Position numbers and translations under genes: made by a program. A stretch of 64,000 nucleotides of DNA, taken from assembly GCA_964481425.1 (NCBI GenBank), contig CAYZTM010000008.1, positions 57,233 through 121,232 of the forward strand. Direction: 5' to 3'. A model generated the notes under the pieces. The model was not told the DNA's origin. It did not search any database and worked only from the letters and a program-made list of their open reading frames with translations. Shown here in pieces: positions 18,374 through 27,488 of this stretch. The stretch is from MKUN01 sp964481425. Its GTDB lineage: Bacteria > Bacteroidota > Bacteroidia > Chitinophagales > Chitinophagaceae. The number at the start of each line of letters is the position of its first letter. Positions within the stretch are counted from its first letter, which is position 1.

Positions 18374-19357
18374 TTAGGCTGATAAAACCCTTATCATTTC
18401 CAGCATATCGTTGCTGATGATGCTGTGTTCTTTTACCGCATCTTTAAAAGGAGTATAAGCAATTTCATTATTAACAACGCCCAGCATCAGCTGGGTCTTG
18501 TTTTCTATAAGGGCCATCACTGCCGCATGCCCCAGCCTGCTGGCCAGTATGCGGTCTGCACAACTGGGCGAGCCTCCCCTTTGTATATGGCCCAGCACGC
18601 AGGTTCGCGTATCCAGCATGGGAAATCTCTCCTGTATCCTTGCAAACACCTCTTTTGCCCCGCCAAAGTCGTCGCCCTCGGCCACTACAATTATGTGCAC
18701 ATTCTTTTTGCGGCGCTCGTCCTGGTCTATCCGGTTCAGTACTTCGTCTATATGGGTCACCTGTTCGGGTATCAGTATGTCTTCTGCTCCACAAGCTATG
18801 CCGCTGTGCAGTGCTATATACCCTGCATCCCGGCCCATAACCTCTATTACGAACAGGCGGTCATGTGCTTCGGCTGTATCCCTTATTTTATCTATAGCTT
18901 CTACTGCAGTATTCACTGCTGTGTCAAATCCTATGGTAAAGTCTGTACCCGCCAGGTCTTTGTCTATCGTTCCCGGCAAGCCCACAGCAGGTATCGTATA
19001 TCGTTCAAAAAATTGCACGGCTCCCCGAAAGGTGCCGTCACCGCCTATCAGTACCAGTGCTTCTATATTGTGTTGTTGCAGTTGTTCATAGGCTTTCTGC
19101 ATGCCGGCATCGGTATGGAATTCTTTGCTTCTCGCTGTTTTCAGTATGGTACCACCCCTTTGTATGATGTTGGCCACATCGGTAGTCTTCATTGGGTATA
19201 TATCTCCTTCTATCATACCCTGGTAACCACGCCTGATGCCATAGACTTCTATACCATTATATATGGCCGTGCGCACCACAGCACGTATGGCTGCGTTCAT
19301 GCCGGGGCTGTCGCCGCCCGATGTCATTACACCGATCTTTTTTAAAGTATTGCCCAT
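18374..19357 (-). CDS. pfkA: 6-phosphofructokinase
   Basis: ATP-dependent phosphofructokinase of glycolysis, 327 residues from the ATG at 19357, which gives MGNTLKKIGVMTSGGDSPGM; the longer in-frame start at 19414 adds a non-conserved leader. Signatures: GGDSPGMNAAIRAVV (nucleotide site), IGGDGTFRGA, PGTIDKDLAGTDFTIGFDTA with the catalytic Asp, MGRDAGYIAL and GHIQRGGSPSCADR. GGDGT with Gly at the discriminating position indicates ATP rather than pyrophosphate as donor. No glycolytic neighbour. Confidence 0.96.
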   Translation of the reverse strand: MGNTLKKIGVMTSGGDSPGMNAAIRAVVRTAIYNGIEVYGIRRGYQGMIEGDIYPMKTTDVANIIQRGGTILKTARSKEFHTDAGMQKAYEQLQQHNIEALVLIGGDGTFRGAVQFFERYTIPAVGLPGTIDKDLAGTDFTIGFDTAVNTAVEAIDKIRDTAEAHDRLFVIEVMGRDAGYIALHSGIACGAEDILIPEQVTHIDEVLNRIDQDERRKKNVHIIVVAEGDDFGGAKEVFARIQERFPMLDTRTCVLGHIQRGGSPSCADRILASRLGHAAVMALIENKTQLMLGVVNNEIAYTPFKDAVKEHSIISNDMLEMIRVLSA

Positions 19358-19441
19358 TTTCGATACGGAAATTACAGAAACTGTACCATACTGGCAACGG
19401 ACCATGGTTATCATTACTTTATGATAACCGTAGGTTAAGGC

Positions 19442-19473
19442 AAAAAAAAACAGGGCTATGAAAATAGCCCCGT
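19442..19473 (-). terminator. Terminator of the SulP-carbonic anhydrase operon
   Basis: On the minus strand: a 9-bp stem (ACGGGGCTA / TAGCCCTGT, one wobble) on a 6-base loop followed by nine consecutive T. It lies directly after the carbonic anhydrase stop codon. Confidence 0.92.
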
Positions 19474-19491
19474 CCTGGCACCTCCAGCTTT

Positions 19492-20178
19492 TTATGCCAC
19501 CCTCACCGACTGTTCATCGGGAAGGCTCGAGGTGCGCATCACCGCATCTTGCTCATAAAAGGTCACTTTGCCGTTGCTCACATCATACATTGCAGGCACT
19601 ATGCCTATCGCTCCGCTTTCGGCAAGGTCTTTTATGATAGTACTTTGCTCCATTATTTGTTGCACTGAATTTCTTACGTTCAGCTTGGCTACTTTGTTTA
19701 CAAAATCAGGGTTGGTCCCTGTCCTGTTTTCCCTCGTGCTGCTCTCTTCCTGCACTGCCGGTTGTATCTTTTGCAGCAGCGTGGTCAGGTGTCCCATATG
19801 CACATTGTCGCAGGCACCTTTTATGGCACCGCAGCCGGTATGTCCTAGTACCAATACCAGTTTCACGCCTGCCACCGCTGTGGCATATTCCAGCGACCCC
19901 AGTATATGCTGGGTGATCACATTACCTGCTATACGTATGCTGAAAATGTCGCCCAACCCCTGGTCGAAAACCAGTTCTGATGAAGTGCGCGAGTCCATAC
20001 AACTAAGTATGGCAGCAAAGGGCTGTTGTCCATCCTTTGTCTCATTTACCATCTGCAGCAGATCGTGGTTCATTTTCAGGTTATTCACAAAGCGGAAGTT
20101 CCCTTCCTTCAACAGCTCCAGTGCCATTGCAGGATTCAGATTTTCCGGTATTATATGATATCTTCTCTTTAAGTACAT
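19492..20178 (-). CDS. Beta-class carbonic anhydrase
   Basis: Zinc enzyme interconverting CO2 and bicarbonate, 228 residues. Zn ligands and the catalytic dyad are clear: C60-M-D62-S-R64 and H113-T-G-C116. The motif ILGSLEYATAVAGVKLVLVLGH is typical of the clade. It lies 12 bp downstream of a SulP transporter gene on the same strand and ends at a strong terminator, so the two form an operon. The pairing suggests bicarbonate uptake or pH/CO2 handling, as proposed for SulP-CA pairs and fusions in other bacteria. Confidence 0.96.
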   Translation of the reverse strand: MYLKRRYHIIPENLNPAMALELLKEGNFRFVNNLKMNHDLLQMVNETKDGQQPFAAILSCMDSRTSSELVFDQGLGDIFSIRIAGNVITQHILGSLEYATAVAGVKLVLVLGHTGCGAIKGACDNVHMGHLTTLLQKIQPAVQEESSTRENRTGTNPDFVNKVAKLNVRNSVQQIMEQSTIIKDLAESGAIGIVPAMYDVSNGKVTFYEQDAVMRTSSLPDEQSVRVA

Positions 20179-20190
20179 TGTTTTCGTGTT

Positions 20191-21861
20191 TTATAGTGAA
20201 TGTTTCGATCCTGCCTCCCGCGATAGTTGCTGTAGCAGATCTTTATGCCCGCCCGATGTGCGCTGAGGCACTTCGTCCGTATGCATCAGGCTGTAAATGA
20301 TCTCTTTTTCGGTCATTTTGCTGTACAGCCTGTACGAATCCTTGAATCCTACCAGCGACATCCTGATGTTCTTCTCCGGGGCCTTGTAGTCGTGGAACTC
20401 CTTTATGATATCCAGCACATCAAAGTCTATATACTCCGTCAGTGTGGCATCCACGATCAGGCTGGTATTCGCCGGTATATTCTCCAGGGTCTCCTTGATG
20501 CTTGCTTTGTTAAGGAACGATACTTCCTGTGCCAGCGTCAGTTTTACAAGATCACCATTACTATATGTATTCCTGATGAAATAGTAGGGGATGCGCATAT
20601 TCTGGCGCAGTATGTAGAAGACGCTGATCACCAGCCCGATACCTACGCCCTTGAGCAGGTCAAGTGATACCACTGCAACCAGCGTGGCCATGAACGGTAC
20701 GAATTGCGTCCAGCCGCCCTGCCACATATGTTTGAAGATAGAGGGCCTGCACAATTTATAACCTGTGAATATCAGTATCGCTGCCAGCGCTGCTTTGGGG
20801 ATCATGTTCAGCACAAAGGGTATTGATGCGGCACATATTACCAGCAGTACGCCGTGTATGATGGTCGACATTTTGCTGCGTGCGCCCGCATTTATATTGG
20901 CCGATGTACGTACGATCACCGATGTCATAGGCAAGCCGCCCAGTAAACCACTTACGATATTGCCCACACCTTGTGCTTTCAGCTCGCGGTTTACAGGTGT
21001 ATATCTTTTTTGACTATCCAGCTTATCGGCCGCTTCTATGCACAATAGTGTTTCTATCGATGCTACCACGGCTATTACTGCACCTGTTTCCCATACCTTG
21101 GGCATACTGAAGCCCTTAAGGTCGGGCAGGGTGAAATGTCCGAAGAATTCACCCAGTGAGCTGGCCACGGGCAGATTAACAAGATGTGTGTTGTCGAGAT
21201 AAAGGGAGGGTGCTGTTGTTTTCAATATCATATTGATCACAATGCCCATTACTACGACAAGTAGCCCAGCGGGTAGTAATTGTATCTTCTTGAACCATTT
21301 GGTTTGCCATAGTACCAGTGTACCTATACCAAGCAGGGCAATGATGATTGCTGCAGGTTGCACGTGGTGCAACGAGGTAGATATGAAGTTGAATACGATA
21401 CCGTCATCAGCATCTGCCATCCTTGCGCTGCTGTTTTTAGCATAACCTACGGCATCCGGCACTTGTTTGATGATGATAGTAAGGCCGATACCTGCCAGCA
21501 TACCTTCTATTACACTAGAGGGAATGAAATTGGCTATGCCCCCAGCTTTTGCAAAGCCCAGGAGCAGTTGTATTACACCCGCAATGATCACCGAGCATAG
21601 AAAAATATCGAAGGCTTTCATTTCGCCTATCGCTACCAGTACAATTGCGGTCAGGCCTGCAGCAGGACCGGCAACGCTTACATGCGAGCCGCTTAGGAAA
21701 CCTACTATGATACCGCCCACGATACCAGCTACCAGCCCCGAGAACAATGGGGCACCGGAGGCCTGAGCTATGCCAAGACATAGCGGCAGCGCAATGAGGA
21801 ATACGATGATCCCCGCTACGAAGTCTTTTTTGTATATGTTTAAAAATGATTTTTGTTGCAT
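20191..21861 (-). CDS. SulP family anion (probably bicarbonate) transporter
   Basis: A 556-residue inner-membrane transporter with about a dozen hydrophobic segments. The SulP core starts FVAGIIVFLIALPLCLGIAQ and shows GLVAGIVGG...GSHVSVAGPAAGLTAIV, then LLGGLPMTSVIVRTSANINAGARSKMS, which is highly conserved in the family. A short C-terminal STAS-like domain follows (NTSLIVDATLTEYIDFDVLD, about 475-530). Sulfate is the founding substrate of SulP, but the adjacent carbonic anhydrase favours bicarbonate. The ATG at 21861 gives a normal N-terminus. Confidence 0.92.
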   Translation of the reverse strand: MQQKSFLNIYKKDFVAGIIVFLIALPLCLGIAQASGAPLFSGLVAGIVGGIIVGFLSGSHVSVAGPAAGLTAIVLVAIGEMKAFDIFLCSVIIAGVIQLLLGFAKAGGIANFIPSSVIEGMLAGIGLTIIIKQVPDAVGYAKNSSARMADADDGIVFNFISTSLHHVQPAAIIIALLGIGTLVLWQTKWFKKIQLLPAGLLVVVMGIVINMILKTTAPSLYLDNTHLVNLPVASSLGEFFGHFTLPDLKGFSMPKVWETGAVIAVVASIETLLCIEAADKLDSQKRYTPVNRELKAQGVGNIVSGLLGGLPMTSVIVRTSANINAGARSKMSTIIHGVLLVICAASIPFVLNMIPKAALAAILIFTGYKLCRPSIFKHMWQGGWTQFVPFMATLVAVVSLDLLKGVGIGLVISVFYILRQNMRIPYYFIRNTYSNGDLVKLTLAQEVSFLNKASIKETLENIPANTSLIVDATLTEYIDFDVLDIIKEFHDYKAPEKNIRMSLVGFKDSYRLYSKMTEKEIIYSLMHTDEVPQRTSGGHKDLLQQLSREAGSKHSL

Positions 21862-21966
21862 GAATACCTTTTTTGATGAAAAATTTACGGAAACCGCCAG
21901 CCGGGACTAACGGCTTGAGTCCGTAATGGTTGAATACCGCCCTTTATTTGGGGGTAGTAACCGGTA

Positions 21967-22263
21967 TTAGCAACGATTGGGTGGTGGGGTCAGTATATCT
22001 GCAGTATAACTGTCCGGCAGATGTTCGGATGTTTGCAGCAGCACTGTGATCTTCCTGCTGAGTGTCATTTCCTGTGCAATATGATAACCGGTTTGGCAGA
22101 AATGGAATACGTCGTCCTTTTTCTCTTTTACGATACCGCCGTCATCCTGGTTATGCACCTCTTCTGTGTTTTGGCATTTGCCCAATAGCTTGCCGATCTC
22201 CTTCACAGGTACTGCCTGCAGGAAGAAGATGAACAAACACAAATATGCAATAAGCCGTTTCAC
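21967..22263 (-). CDS. Small exported protein of unknown function
   Basis: 98 residues with an N-terminal hydrophobic signal (MKRLIAYLCLFIFFLQAVPV). The remainder is acidic to neutral, contains four Cys in total, and ends PPPNRC. I do not recognise a family. It lies about 100 bp upstream of the SulP gene on the same strand and may be the first gene of that operon. TTATTTTG just upstream (minus strand, near 22275) is one base off a -7 box. Confidence 0.55.
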   Translation of the reverse strand: MKRLIAYLCLFIFFLQAVPVKEIGKLLGKCQNTEEVHNQDDGGIVKEKKDDVFHFCQTGYHIAQEMTLSRKITVLLQTSEHLPDSYTADILTPPPNRC

Positions 22264-22405
22264 AGCTGCAAAATAACGATAAAGCCGTTTTATTACGAAA
22301 AATAATTACCAATAAAATGTTAAGGAAAGTCACAAAACCCATGACCACAGCGGCTTTTTACCATGTATATTTTTTTCTCACTACTTTTACGGTACATTGC
22401 ACATC

Positions 22406-23512
22406 ATGTCCCGATTATCCCGCTACCTCATTGTTTGCTTGTTTTTGTTACAGGGCACATATTCATATGCCCAGCAGCAGCCATGGCCATCCCCGGAGGT
22501 GGAGACCATGTACAACGATGCCCGCAATTATATGAGCAATGGCAACCTGGCACAGGCTATTGCCATTTTTCAGCAGGCTATACAGATAGCACCCGGTCAG
22601 TTGGTACTGCACCGCGAGTTGGGTCGGGCCTATTATCTTATGGGTAACTATGAAGAGGCAAAGAAGATACTGGAGCCAATCATAACAAGTGGCGATGCCG
22701 ACGAACAGAGCTACCAGGCAATGGCGGCCTGCTTATCACTTTCCGGCGACAGGAAGAAGGCAAAGGCAATGCTGCAGAAAGGTATCGGGCGCTATCCTCA
22801 TTCCGGCCTCTTATACCACGATATGGGTAAGATATATGAAGATGAGGACGAGACCGTTTATGCACTCGAGACCTGGCTGGATGGTATCGAGGCCGATCCT
22901 GCTTACCATGTTAACTATTATGAAGCTGCACGTACCTATATGAATACCAACAAGACCATCTGGGCCATACTCTATGGTGAGATATTCGTCAACATAGAGC
23001 GTCAAACCCCACGTGCGGAAGAAACAAAGCAAATGCTGATGGACGCCTACAAAAAGCTCTATACCGATATAGCTTCCGGGGAAGACATACCAAAATACAG
23101 GAGTGGCAGGAAAGGCAGCAATAGTAATACTACCACCGATTTTGAAGATGCCGTTCGCACCACCTATATGAAATTGGCCCCCGTAGTAAGCGATGGTATT
23201 ACCGCTGAGAACCTGGCCATGCTCCGCACCCGTTTTTCTATTGATTGGTCCTATCATTACGCTGCACAGTTCCCTTTTACACTGTTTACGTATTATGATA
23301 TTCTCCTCCGCAATGGCTATTTTGATATATATAACGAGTGGCTCTTTGGTAAAGCCGAAGGACCTCAGCTCTATAATTCATGGAACACATTTCATGAAGG
23401 GGATATGTCAAAATTCGAGACCTGGGCTGCCGATCACCCCATGCGTCCTGCAGATGGCGAGTTTTATAACGACAAGCAGGTAGATGGTATCTTCAACCGT
23501 AAAAAGAAATAA
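22406..23512 (+). CDS. Exported TPR-repeat protein
   Basis: A periplasmic or outer-membrane-associated protein of about 368 residues. The start is the ATG at 22406; the TTG at 22397 is three codons earlier. A signal peptide (LSRYLIVCLFLLQGTYSYAQ) is followed by about five tetratricopeptide repeats (e.g. NARNYMSNGNLAQAIAIFQQ-like, LHRELGRAYYLMGNYEEAKK, LYHDMGKIYEDEDETVYALE), then a C-terminal region without a known domain (YHYAAQFPFTLFTYYDILLR). TPRs are protein-protein scaffolds; the partner is unknown. TACTTTTA at 22382 is a likely imperfect -7 box. Confidence 0.82.
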   Translation: MSRLSRYLIVCLFLLQGTYSYAQQQPWPSPEVETMYNDARNYMSNGNLAQAIAIFQQAIQIAPGQLVLHRELGRAYYLMGNYEEAKKILEPIITSGDADEQSYQAMAACLSLSGDRKKAKAMLQKGIGRYPHSGLLYHDMGKIYEDEDETVYALETWLDGIEADPAYHVNYYEAARTYMNTNKTIWAILYGEIFVNIERQTPRAEETKQMLMDAYKKLYTDIASGEDIPKYRSGRKGSNSNTTTDFEDAVRTTYMKLAPVVSDGITAENLAMLRTRFSIDWSYHYAAQFPFTLFTYYDILLRNGYFDIYNEWLFGKAEGPQLYNSWNTFHEGDMSKFETWAADHPMRPADGEFYNDKQVDGIFNRKKK

Positions 23513-23612
23513 AAGACATTCTTTCTTAGCGACGTAATGCATTTGTGGTTAAACTGCTCACGTCTAAAAAGTTAAAATCTTACCTGCAATTCCGCATTGC
23601 CCCTAAATACAC

Positions 23613-23620
23613 TACTTTTG
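23613..23620 (+). promoter_or_regulatory. -7 box of the SurA-like gene
   Basis: TACTTTTG matches TAnnTTTG exactly, 35 bases before the ATG at 23655. Confidence 0.6.
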
Positions 23621-23654
23621 CCGGTACTAACATTAATATCCTTTATTATTTATC

Positions 23655-25049
23655 ATGATTCGTAACAGCAGGCTCACAGCCTTTGGAATATATACGTTAG
23701 CCCTTGTTTTATCCCTTACAACTGCTTTCCCCATGCGCTCTGTAGCCCAGCAAAGCGTCGATAAGATTCTGGCTGTCGTGGGTCGCAACCGCATCGTGCT
23801 GAAATCTGAGCTCGAACAGCAGTTCGTACAGGAGAAGCAGCAGAACCCTAACCTGGGCGATGATGCAAAATGCGCCTTATTGCAGCAGATGATCCTGCAG
23901 AAGCTCCTCGTAGAGCAGGCTGAAAGGGATAGCGTATATGTGACCGACGAAGAAGTAGATGGGCAGATGGATAATCGCATACGCTACTTCATACACGTAT
24001 ATGGTTCCAAGGAAAAACTTGAACAGGCGATTGGTAAAACCATTTACCAGCTTAAAGAAGACAAGCGAGATGAGATACGTGAATCTATGCTGGCCGATAA
24101 GGTTAGGAACAGCCTGATAGATAATGTTAAGATAACCCCCGGCGAAGTGCGTGCATTCTTCAACAAAATACCTGCAGATAGCCTCCCCTTTTTCCCTGCC
24201 ACGATTGAAGTAGGGCAGATAGTGGTTGACCCGCCGATAAATCCGGAGTTAGACCAATATGCAAAGAACCGTGCCGAAGAGATCCGTAAAGAGATAGTAT
24301 CAGGGAAAAAGACCTTTGAAACCGCCGCAACTTTTTACAGCGAAGATCCTGGTAGTAAAGATAACGGGGGTGACCTCGGTTTTGTAGGCCGCAGCGATAT
24401 GGTTGCCGAGTTCTCAAACGCGGCCTTTAAGTTGCAGGAAGGCGAGATATCCCAGGTAGTAAAGACAAAGTTCGGTTATCACATTATCCAGATGGTAAAG
24501 CGCCAGGGCGACCAGGCACACCTGCGCCACATACTCATTCGCCCACAGGTCATCACCGCTGATATTCAGAAAGCACTCAATAAGCTCGATAGCATACGTG
24601 CCGACCTTATGGCTGGCAAGATCACCTTCCCCGAGGCGGTGGGCAAATACTCTACTGATGAGAATGCCAAACGAACCGGGGGCATGATCACAGACCCGAA
24701 TACGGGTAGCTCACAGATCGAGATCGACAAGCTTGATCCTTCCACAGCGCTCATGATCGATAGCCTTAAGCCGGGCACTTATTCTCATCCTCAGGTCTTC
24801 AAGACCGAGACCGGCGAGCAAAGCTGCCGTATTGTGTACCTGAAGACACGTACCGAGCCACATAAAGCTAACTTACGGGAAGATTACAGTAAGATACAGG
24901 AAGTGGCACTTGCACAGAAGAAATCGGAAAGGCTGCAGCAATGGCTACAGGAGAAGCTCCCCACTTATTACATTAAAATTGACCCTGAGTACCGCTCCTG
25001 TAACGAATTCAAGGATTGGAAGTTGTCTACTGACAACAACGATAACTGA
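23655..25049 (+). CDS. SurA-like periplasmic peptidyl-prolyl isomerase
   Basis: A 464-residue periplasmic chaperone for outer-membrane protein assembly. A signal peptide (to about residue 32, SVAQQSV) precedes a SurA N-terminal chaperone domain (VDKILAVVGRNRIVLKSELE, about 34-170). Two parvulin domains follow: one at about 178-285 with DPGSKDNGGDLGFVGRSDMV and GYHIIQMV, and a more divergent one at about 287-395 with AHLRHILIRP and KRTGGMITD. The two-parvulin layout and N-terminal helix domain match SurA; the ending with a Cys residue (YRSC) is specific to this clade. Its client set would include T9SS and TonB-dependent proteins. Confidence 0.92.
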   Translation: MIRNSRLTAFGIYTLALVLSLTTAFPMRSVAQQSVDKILAVVGRNRIVLKSELEQQFVQEKQQNPNLGDDAKCALLQQMILQKLLVEQAERDSVYVTDEEVDGQMDNRIRYFIHVYGSKEKLEQAIGKTIYQLKEDKRDEIRESMLADKVRNSLIDNVKITPGEVRAFFNKIPADSLPFFPATIEVGQIVVDPPINPELDQYAKNRAEEIRKEIVSGKKTFETAATFYSEDPGSKDNGGDLGFVGRSDMVAEFSNAAFKLQEGEISQVVKTKFGYHIIQMVKRQGDQAHLRHILIRPQVITADIQKALNKLDSIRADLMAGKITFPEAVGKYSTDENAKRTGGMITDPNTGSSQIEIDKLDPSTALMIDSLKPGTYSHPQVFKTETGEQSCRIVYLKTRTEPHKANLREDYSKIQEVALAQKKSERLQQWLQEKLPTYYIKIDPEYRSCNEFKDWKLSTDNNDN

Positions 25050-25120
25050 TCTGTTGAGTAAGTGCTACTAATAGCGAAAAATATATTTATTTTCGTCCTT
25101 CACACAATGTATAGTTAAAG

Positions 25121-25786
25121 ATGAATAAATACGTTAACCTGCTGCGGTCCTTTTTAGCCGGGGAAATAGTGATGGATGAGAAAATGCTCGGTCTTACCAG
25201 GGACAGAAGGGTAAAAGTACCCCCGGTTACTAACTATATTCGGATCAGCACACTTGATCTTGTTGCAGAAGAAATATATGCCAATAGCGTAAAAGGAAAT
25301 GTTGCAGAAGTTGGGGTGTACAAGGGCCAGTTTGCCAAATACCTTAACAGGGTATTTCCAGATCGCAAGCTGTATTTGTTTGATACTTTCACCGGATTTG
25401 ATGAAAAAGATGTGTCCGTCGAGGTTAATAATGAATACAGTTCGGGCAAGCAGGATTTTTCAGATACCAGTGTCGAAGCCGTTTTAGGCAAAATGGATAA
25501 CAGGGAGAATTGCATCATAAAAAAGGGCTGGTTCCCGGAGTCGCTTGACGGGCTTGAAGATAATTTTTGTTTCGTCTCTCTCGATGCCGACCTTTATAAA
25601 CCTATCTACGATGGTCTTGTATATTTTTATCCAAGGCTCAGCAAAGGTGGCTATATCTTCATCCACGACTATAATAATAAGAATTACGAAGGCTCCAAAC
25701 AGGCCGTGCGCCAATACTGTCGAGAGAACAACATCGGCTACGTACCGATGTCAGATACCTGGGGCTCGGCGATTATAGTAAAGTAA
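25121..25786 (+). CDS. TylF/MycF-type SAM-dependent methyltransferase
   Basis: 221 residues. The Rossmann methyltransferase core shows VAEVGVYKGQFAKYLNRVFP (SAM site), LYLFDTFTGFDEKD, and the metal/catalytic block CFVSLDADLYKPIYDGL with GGYIFIHDYNN, hallmarks of the TylF (macrocin O-methyltransferase) family. Known members methylate sugar hydroxyls in antibiotic or glycan biosynthesis. No glycosyltransferase is nearby, so the acceptor is unknown. The gene is more AT-rich than its neighbours and may have been acquired. Confidence 0.85.
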   Translation: MNKYVNLLRSFLAGEIVMDEKMLGLTRDRRVKVPPVTNYIRISTLDLVAEEIYANSVKGNVAEVGVYKGQFAKYLNRVFPDRKLYLFDTFTGFDEKDVSVEVNNEYSSGKQDFSDTSVEAVLGKMDNRENCIIKKGWFPESLDGLEDNFCFVSLDADLYKPIYDGLVYFYPRLSKGGYIFIHDYNNKNYEGSKQAVRQYCRENNIGYVPMSDTWGSAIIVK

Positions 25787-25864
25787 TACCTATTTTATGT
25801 CAGAGATAAAAGGCAATTACTTTTAAAAAAACATACCTATATTTACTTATTAATACTATAAATA

Positions 25865-27427
25865 ATGAAAAAAATAGTCCCGATTCTAGCATTTATGCTT
25901 GTTTTTTTCAATGTTGATGCCCAGACAAATTATCCTAACGGCATACCAGGCTGTATAGCCCGCTGGAACTTTACGAATACTGGTCCCATCACCAGCCTTC
26001 CCGATGTTTCCGGTAATAATAATAACGGCGCAGCTTACAACCTAACGGCTATGGACGGTTTCAGGAACCTCAACACTAAAGCAATGAAGTTTAACGGTAC
26101 CAGCAGTTATGCATTAGTGCCCTCTTCAGCAATGCTTAATCCCTCACAGATAACTATCATATCAGTTATACGCTTTCACGGTTTTTATTCAGGCTTGTGT
26201 ACTTCATCACAAATCATAAGTAAAGGTTACCCTCATTTTATACAAGGCAATTGGGGAATAGGGGTAAGTGACAATATTTACGACGGCGGCAATTGCAATG
26301 CGTACGATCCGACCAAATTCCAACTAGTGTCCCAGTTTTATAATGGAAATACAGATAGCCCTCCCGGTAACTATGTTGATACAAACGTGTGGTATTTCAT
26401 GGCCTGCAGTTATAGCGGCAATACCGTGAAATATTATATGACGGTTATGGACACAAGTGTTTATCAGAACGCACTCATGCCTATCAACACGGTGAACAAT
26501 GTAAATACTCCAATAGGTACTAACTCCCAGGATGTTTCCATAGGTAAACACCTCAACCCAACTTATCCTTATTGGGTGAATGGCGATATGGATGAACTCA
26601 CCTTGTTCAATCGTGTACTTTCCGACAGCGAAATACATGAAGTGTACACCTATCTATGGGGGCAGCTAACTGTTACTGCCCCGGATAGTGTGAGCAGCTG
26701 TGGCAATTTTACCGTTGATTACACTACTTACAATCCTGACATCTTCCAGGCGGGCAATGTATTTACAGCACAGCTTTCAGATGCAAATGGCAGTTTTGCT
26801 TCCCCCGTTAACATAGGTAATGTGACTGCGATTAGTTCAGGTTCAATAACCTGTAGCATACCGGTGGGTACACCAACGGGCTATGGTTATCGCATCAGGG
26901 TAGTGGCCAGCAATTCCAGCTTCACCTCACCCGATAATGGCAGCGATATACATATTTATACCCCCGCCTTTCTGCACCCACACCTCAGCCAAAGCGGTTT
27001 CACGCTCAGCCCACAGGTCAACTACAGCACCTACCAGTGGTATTGGAACGGAAATCCTATAAATGGAGCCACTAACCAAACTTACACAGTTACCCAAAAC
27101 GGTAGCTACTTTGTGCAGATCACTGATGATAATGGTTGCATGGGCAATTCCGACACGGTCACCATAGCCAATGTGGGTGTACAAAATGTAAACATGGCTA
27201 CCCCCGTCATCAGTGTTTATCCTAATCCGGCCAAAGACCTGCTGTACCTTGCATACAGCCATATTGCCAATGGGAGTATCGTCATTACCGACCTTGCGGG
27301 TAAGACGGTGATCAGTAAAACACTGGCGAATAACATTAACATTTCCGGTTTGGCGAAGGGGATATATCTCTATCGAATCAGTAATGGGGATAGGGTGCTC
27401 ACACGCGGCAGATTCATCAAAGAATGA
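25865..27427 (+). CDS. LamG-domain T9SS-secreted protein
   Basis: A 520-residue secreted protein. Signal peptide MKKIVPILAFMLVFFNVDAQ; a LamG/concanavalin-like jelly roll domain at about 30-265 (KAMKFNGTSSYALVPSS, VNGDMDELTLFNRVLSD); an Ig-like beta domain (about 270-365); a second Ig-like domain with TYQWYWNGNPINGATNQTY (about 375-435); and a T9SS type A sorting domain beginning VISVYPNPAKD and ending RGRFIKE. LamG domains bind glycans or matrix proteins. It ends in a terminator facing the SNF2 gene. Confidence 0.87.
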   Translation: MKKIVPILAFMLVFFNVDAQTNYPNGIPGCIARWNFTNTGPITSLPDVSGNNNNGAAYNLTAMDGFRNLNTKAMKFNGTSSYALVPSSAMLNPSQITIISVIRFHGFYSGLCTSSQIISKGYPHFIQGNWGIGVSDNIYDGGNCNAYDPTKFQLVSQFYNGNTDSPPGNYVDTNVWYFMACSYSGNTVKYYMTVMDTSVYQNALMPINTVNNVNTPIGTNSQDVSIGKHLNPTYPYWVNGDMDELTLFNRVLSDSEIHEVYTYLWGQLTVTAPDSVSSCGNFTVDYTTYNPDIFQAGNVFTAQLSDANGSFASPVNIGNVTAISSGSITCSIPVGTPTGYGYRIRVVASNSSFTSPDNGSDIHIYTPAFLHPHLSQSGFTLSPQVNYSTYQWYWNGNPINGATNQTYTVTQNGSYFVQITDDNGCMGNSDTVTIANVGVQNVNMATPVISVYPNPAKDLLYLAYSHIANGSIVITDLAGKTVISKTLANNINISGLAKGIYLYRISNGDRVLTRGRFIKE

Positions 27428-27444
27428 TTTTCTTTTCATAGCTT

Positions 27445-27477
27445 AAGGAGGGGCGGCATTCACCGTCCCTTATTTTT
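27445..27477 (+). terminator. Terminator of the LamG gene
   Basis: A 7-bp GGGGCGG / CCGTCCC stem with one wobble, extended by AAGGA/TT, and followed by TTATTTTT. It lies between convergent genes, but the T-tract is on the + strand. Confidence 0.7.
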
Positions 27478-27488
27478 ACAGATTGTAC

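Noticed and set aside
18425..19345. A 306-codon open frame on the plus strand opposite pfkA
   Set aside because: A shadow of pfkA codon use, rich in Tyr, Cys and His, with no motif or promoter.
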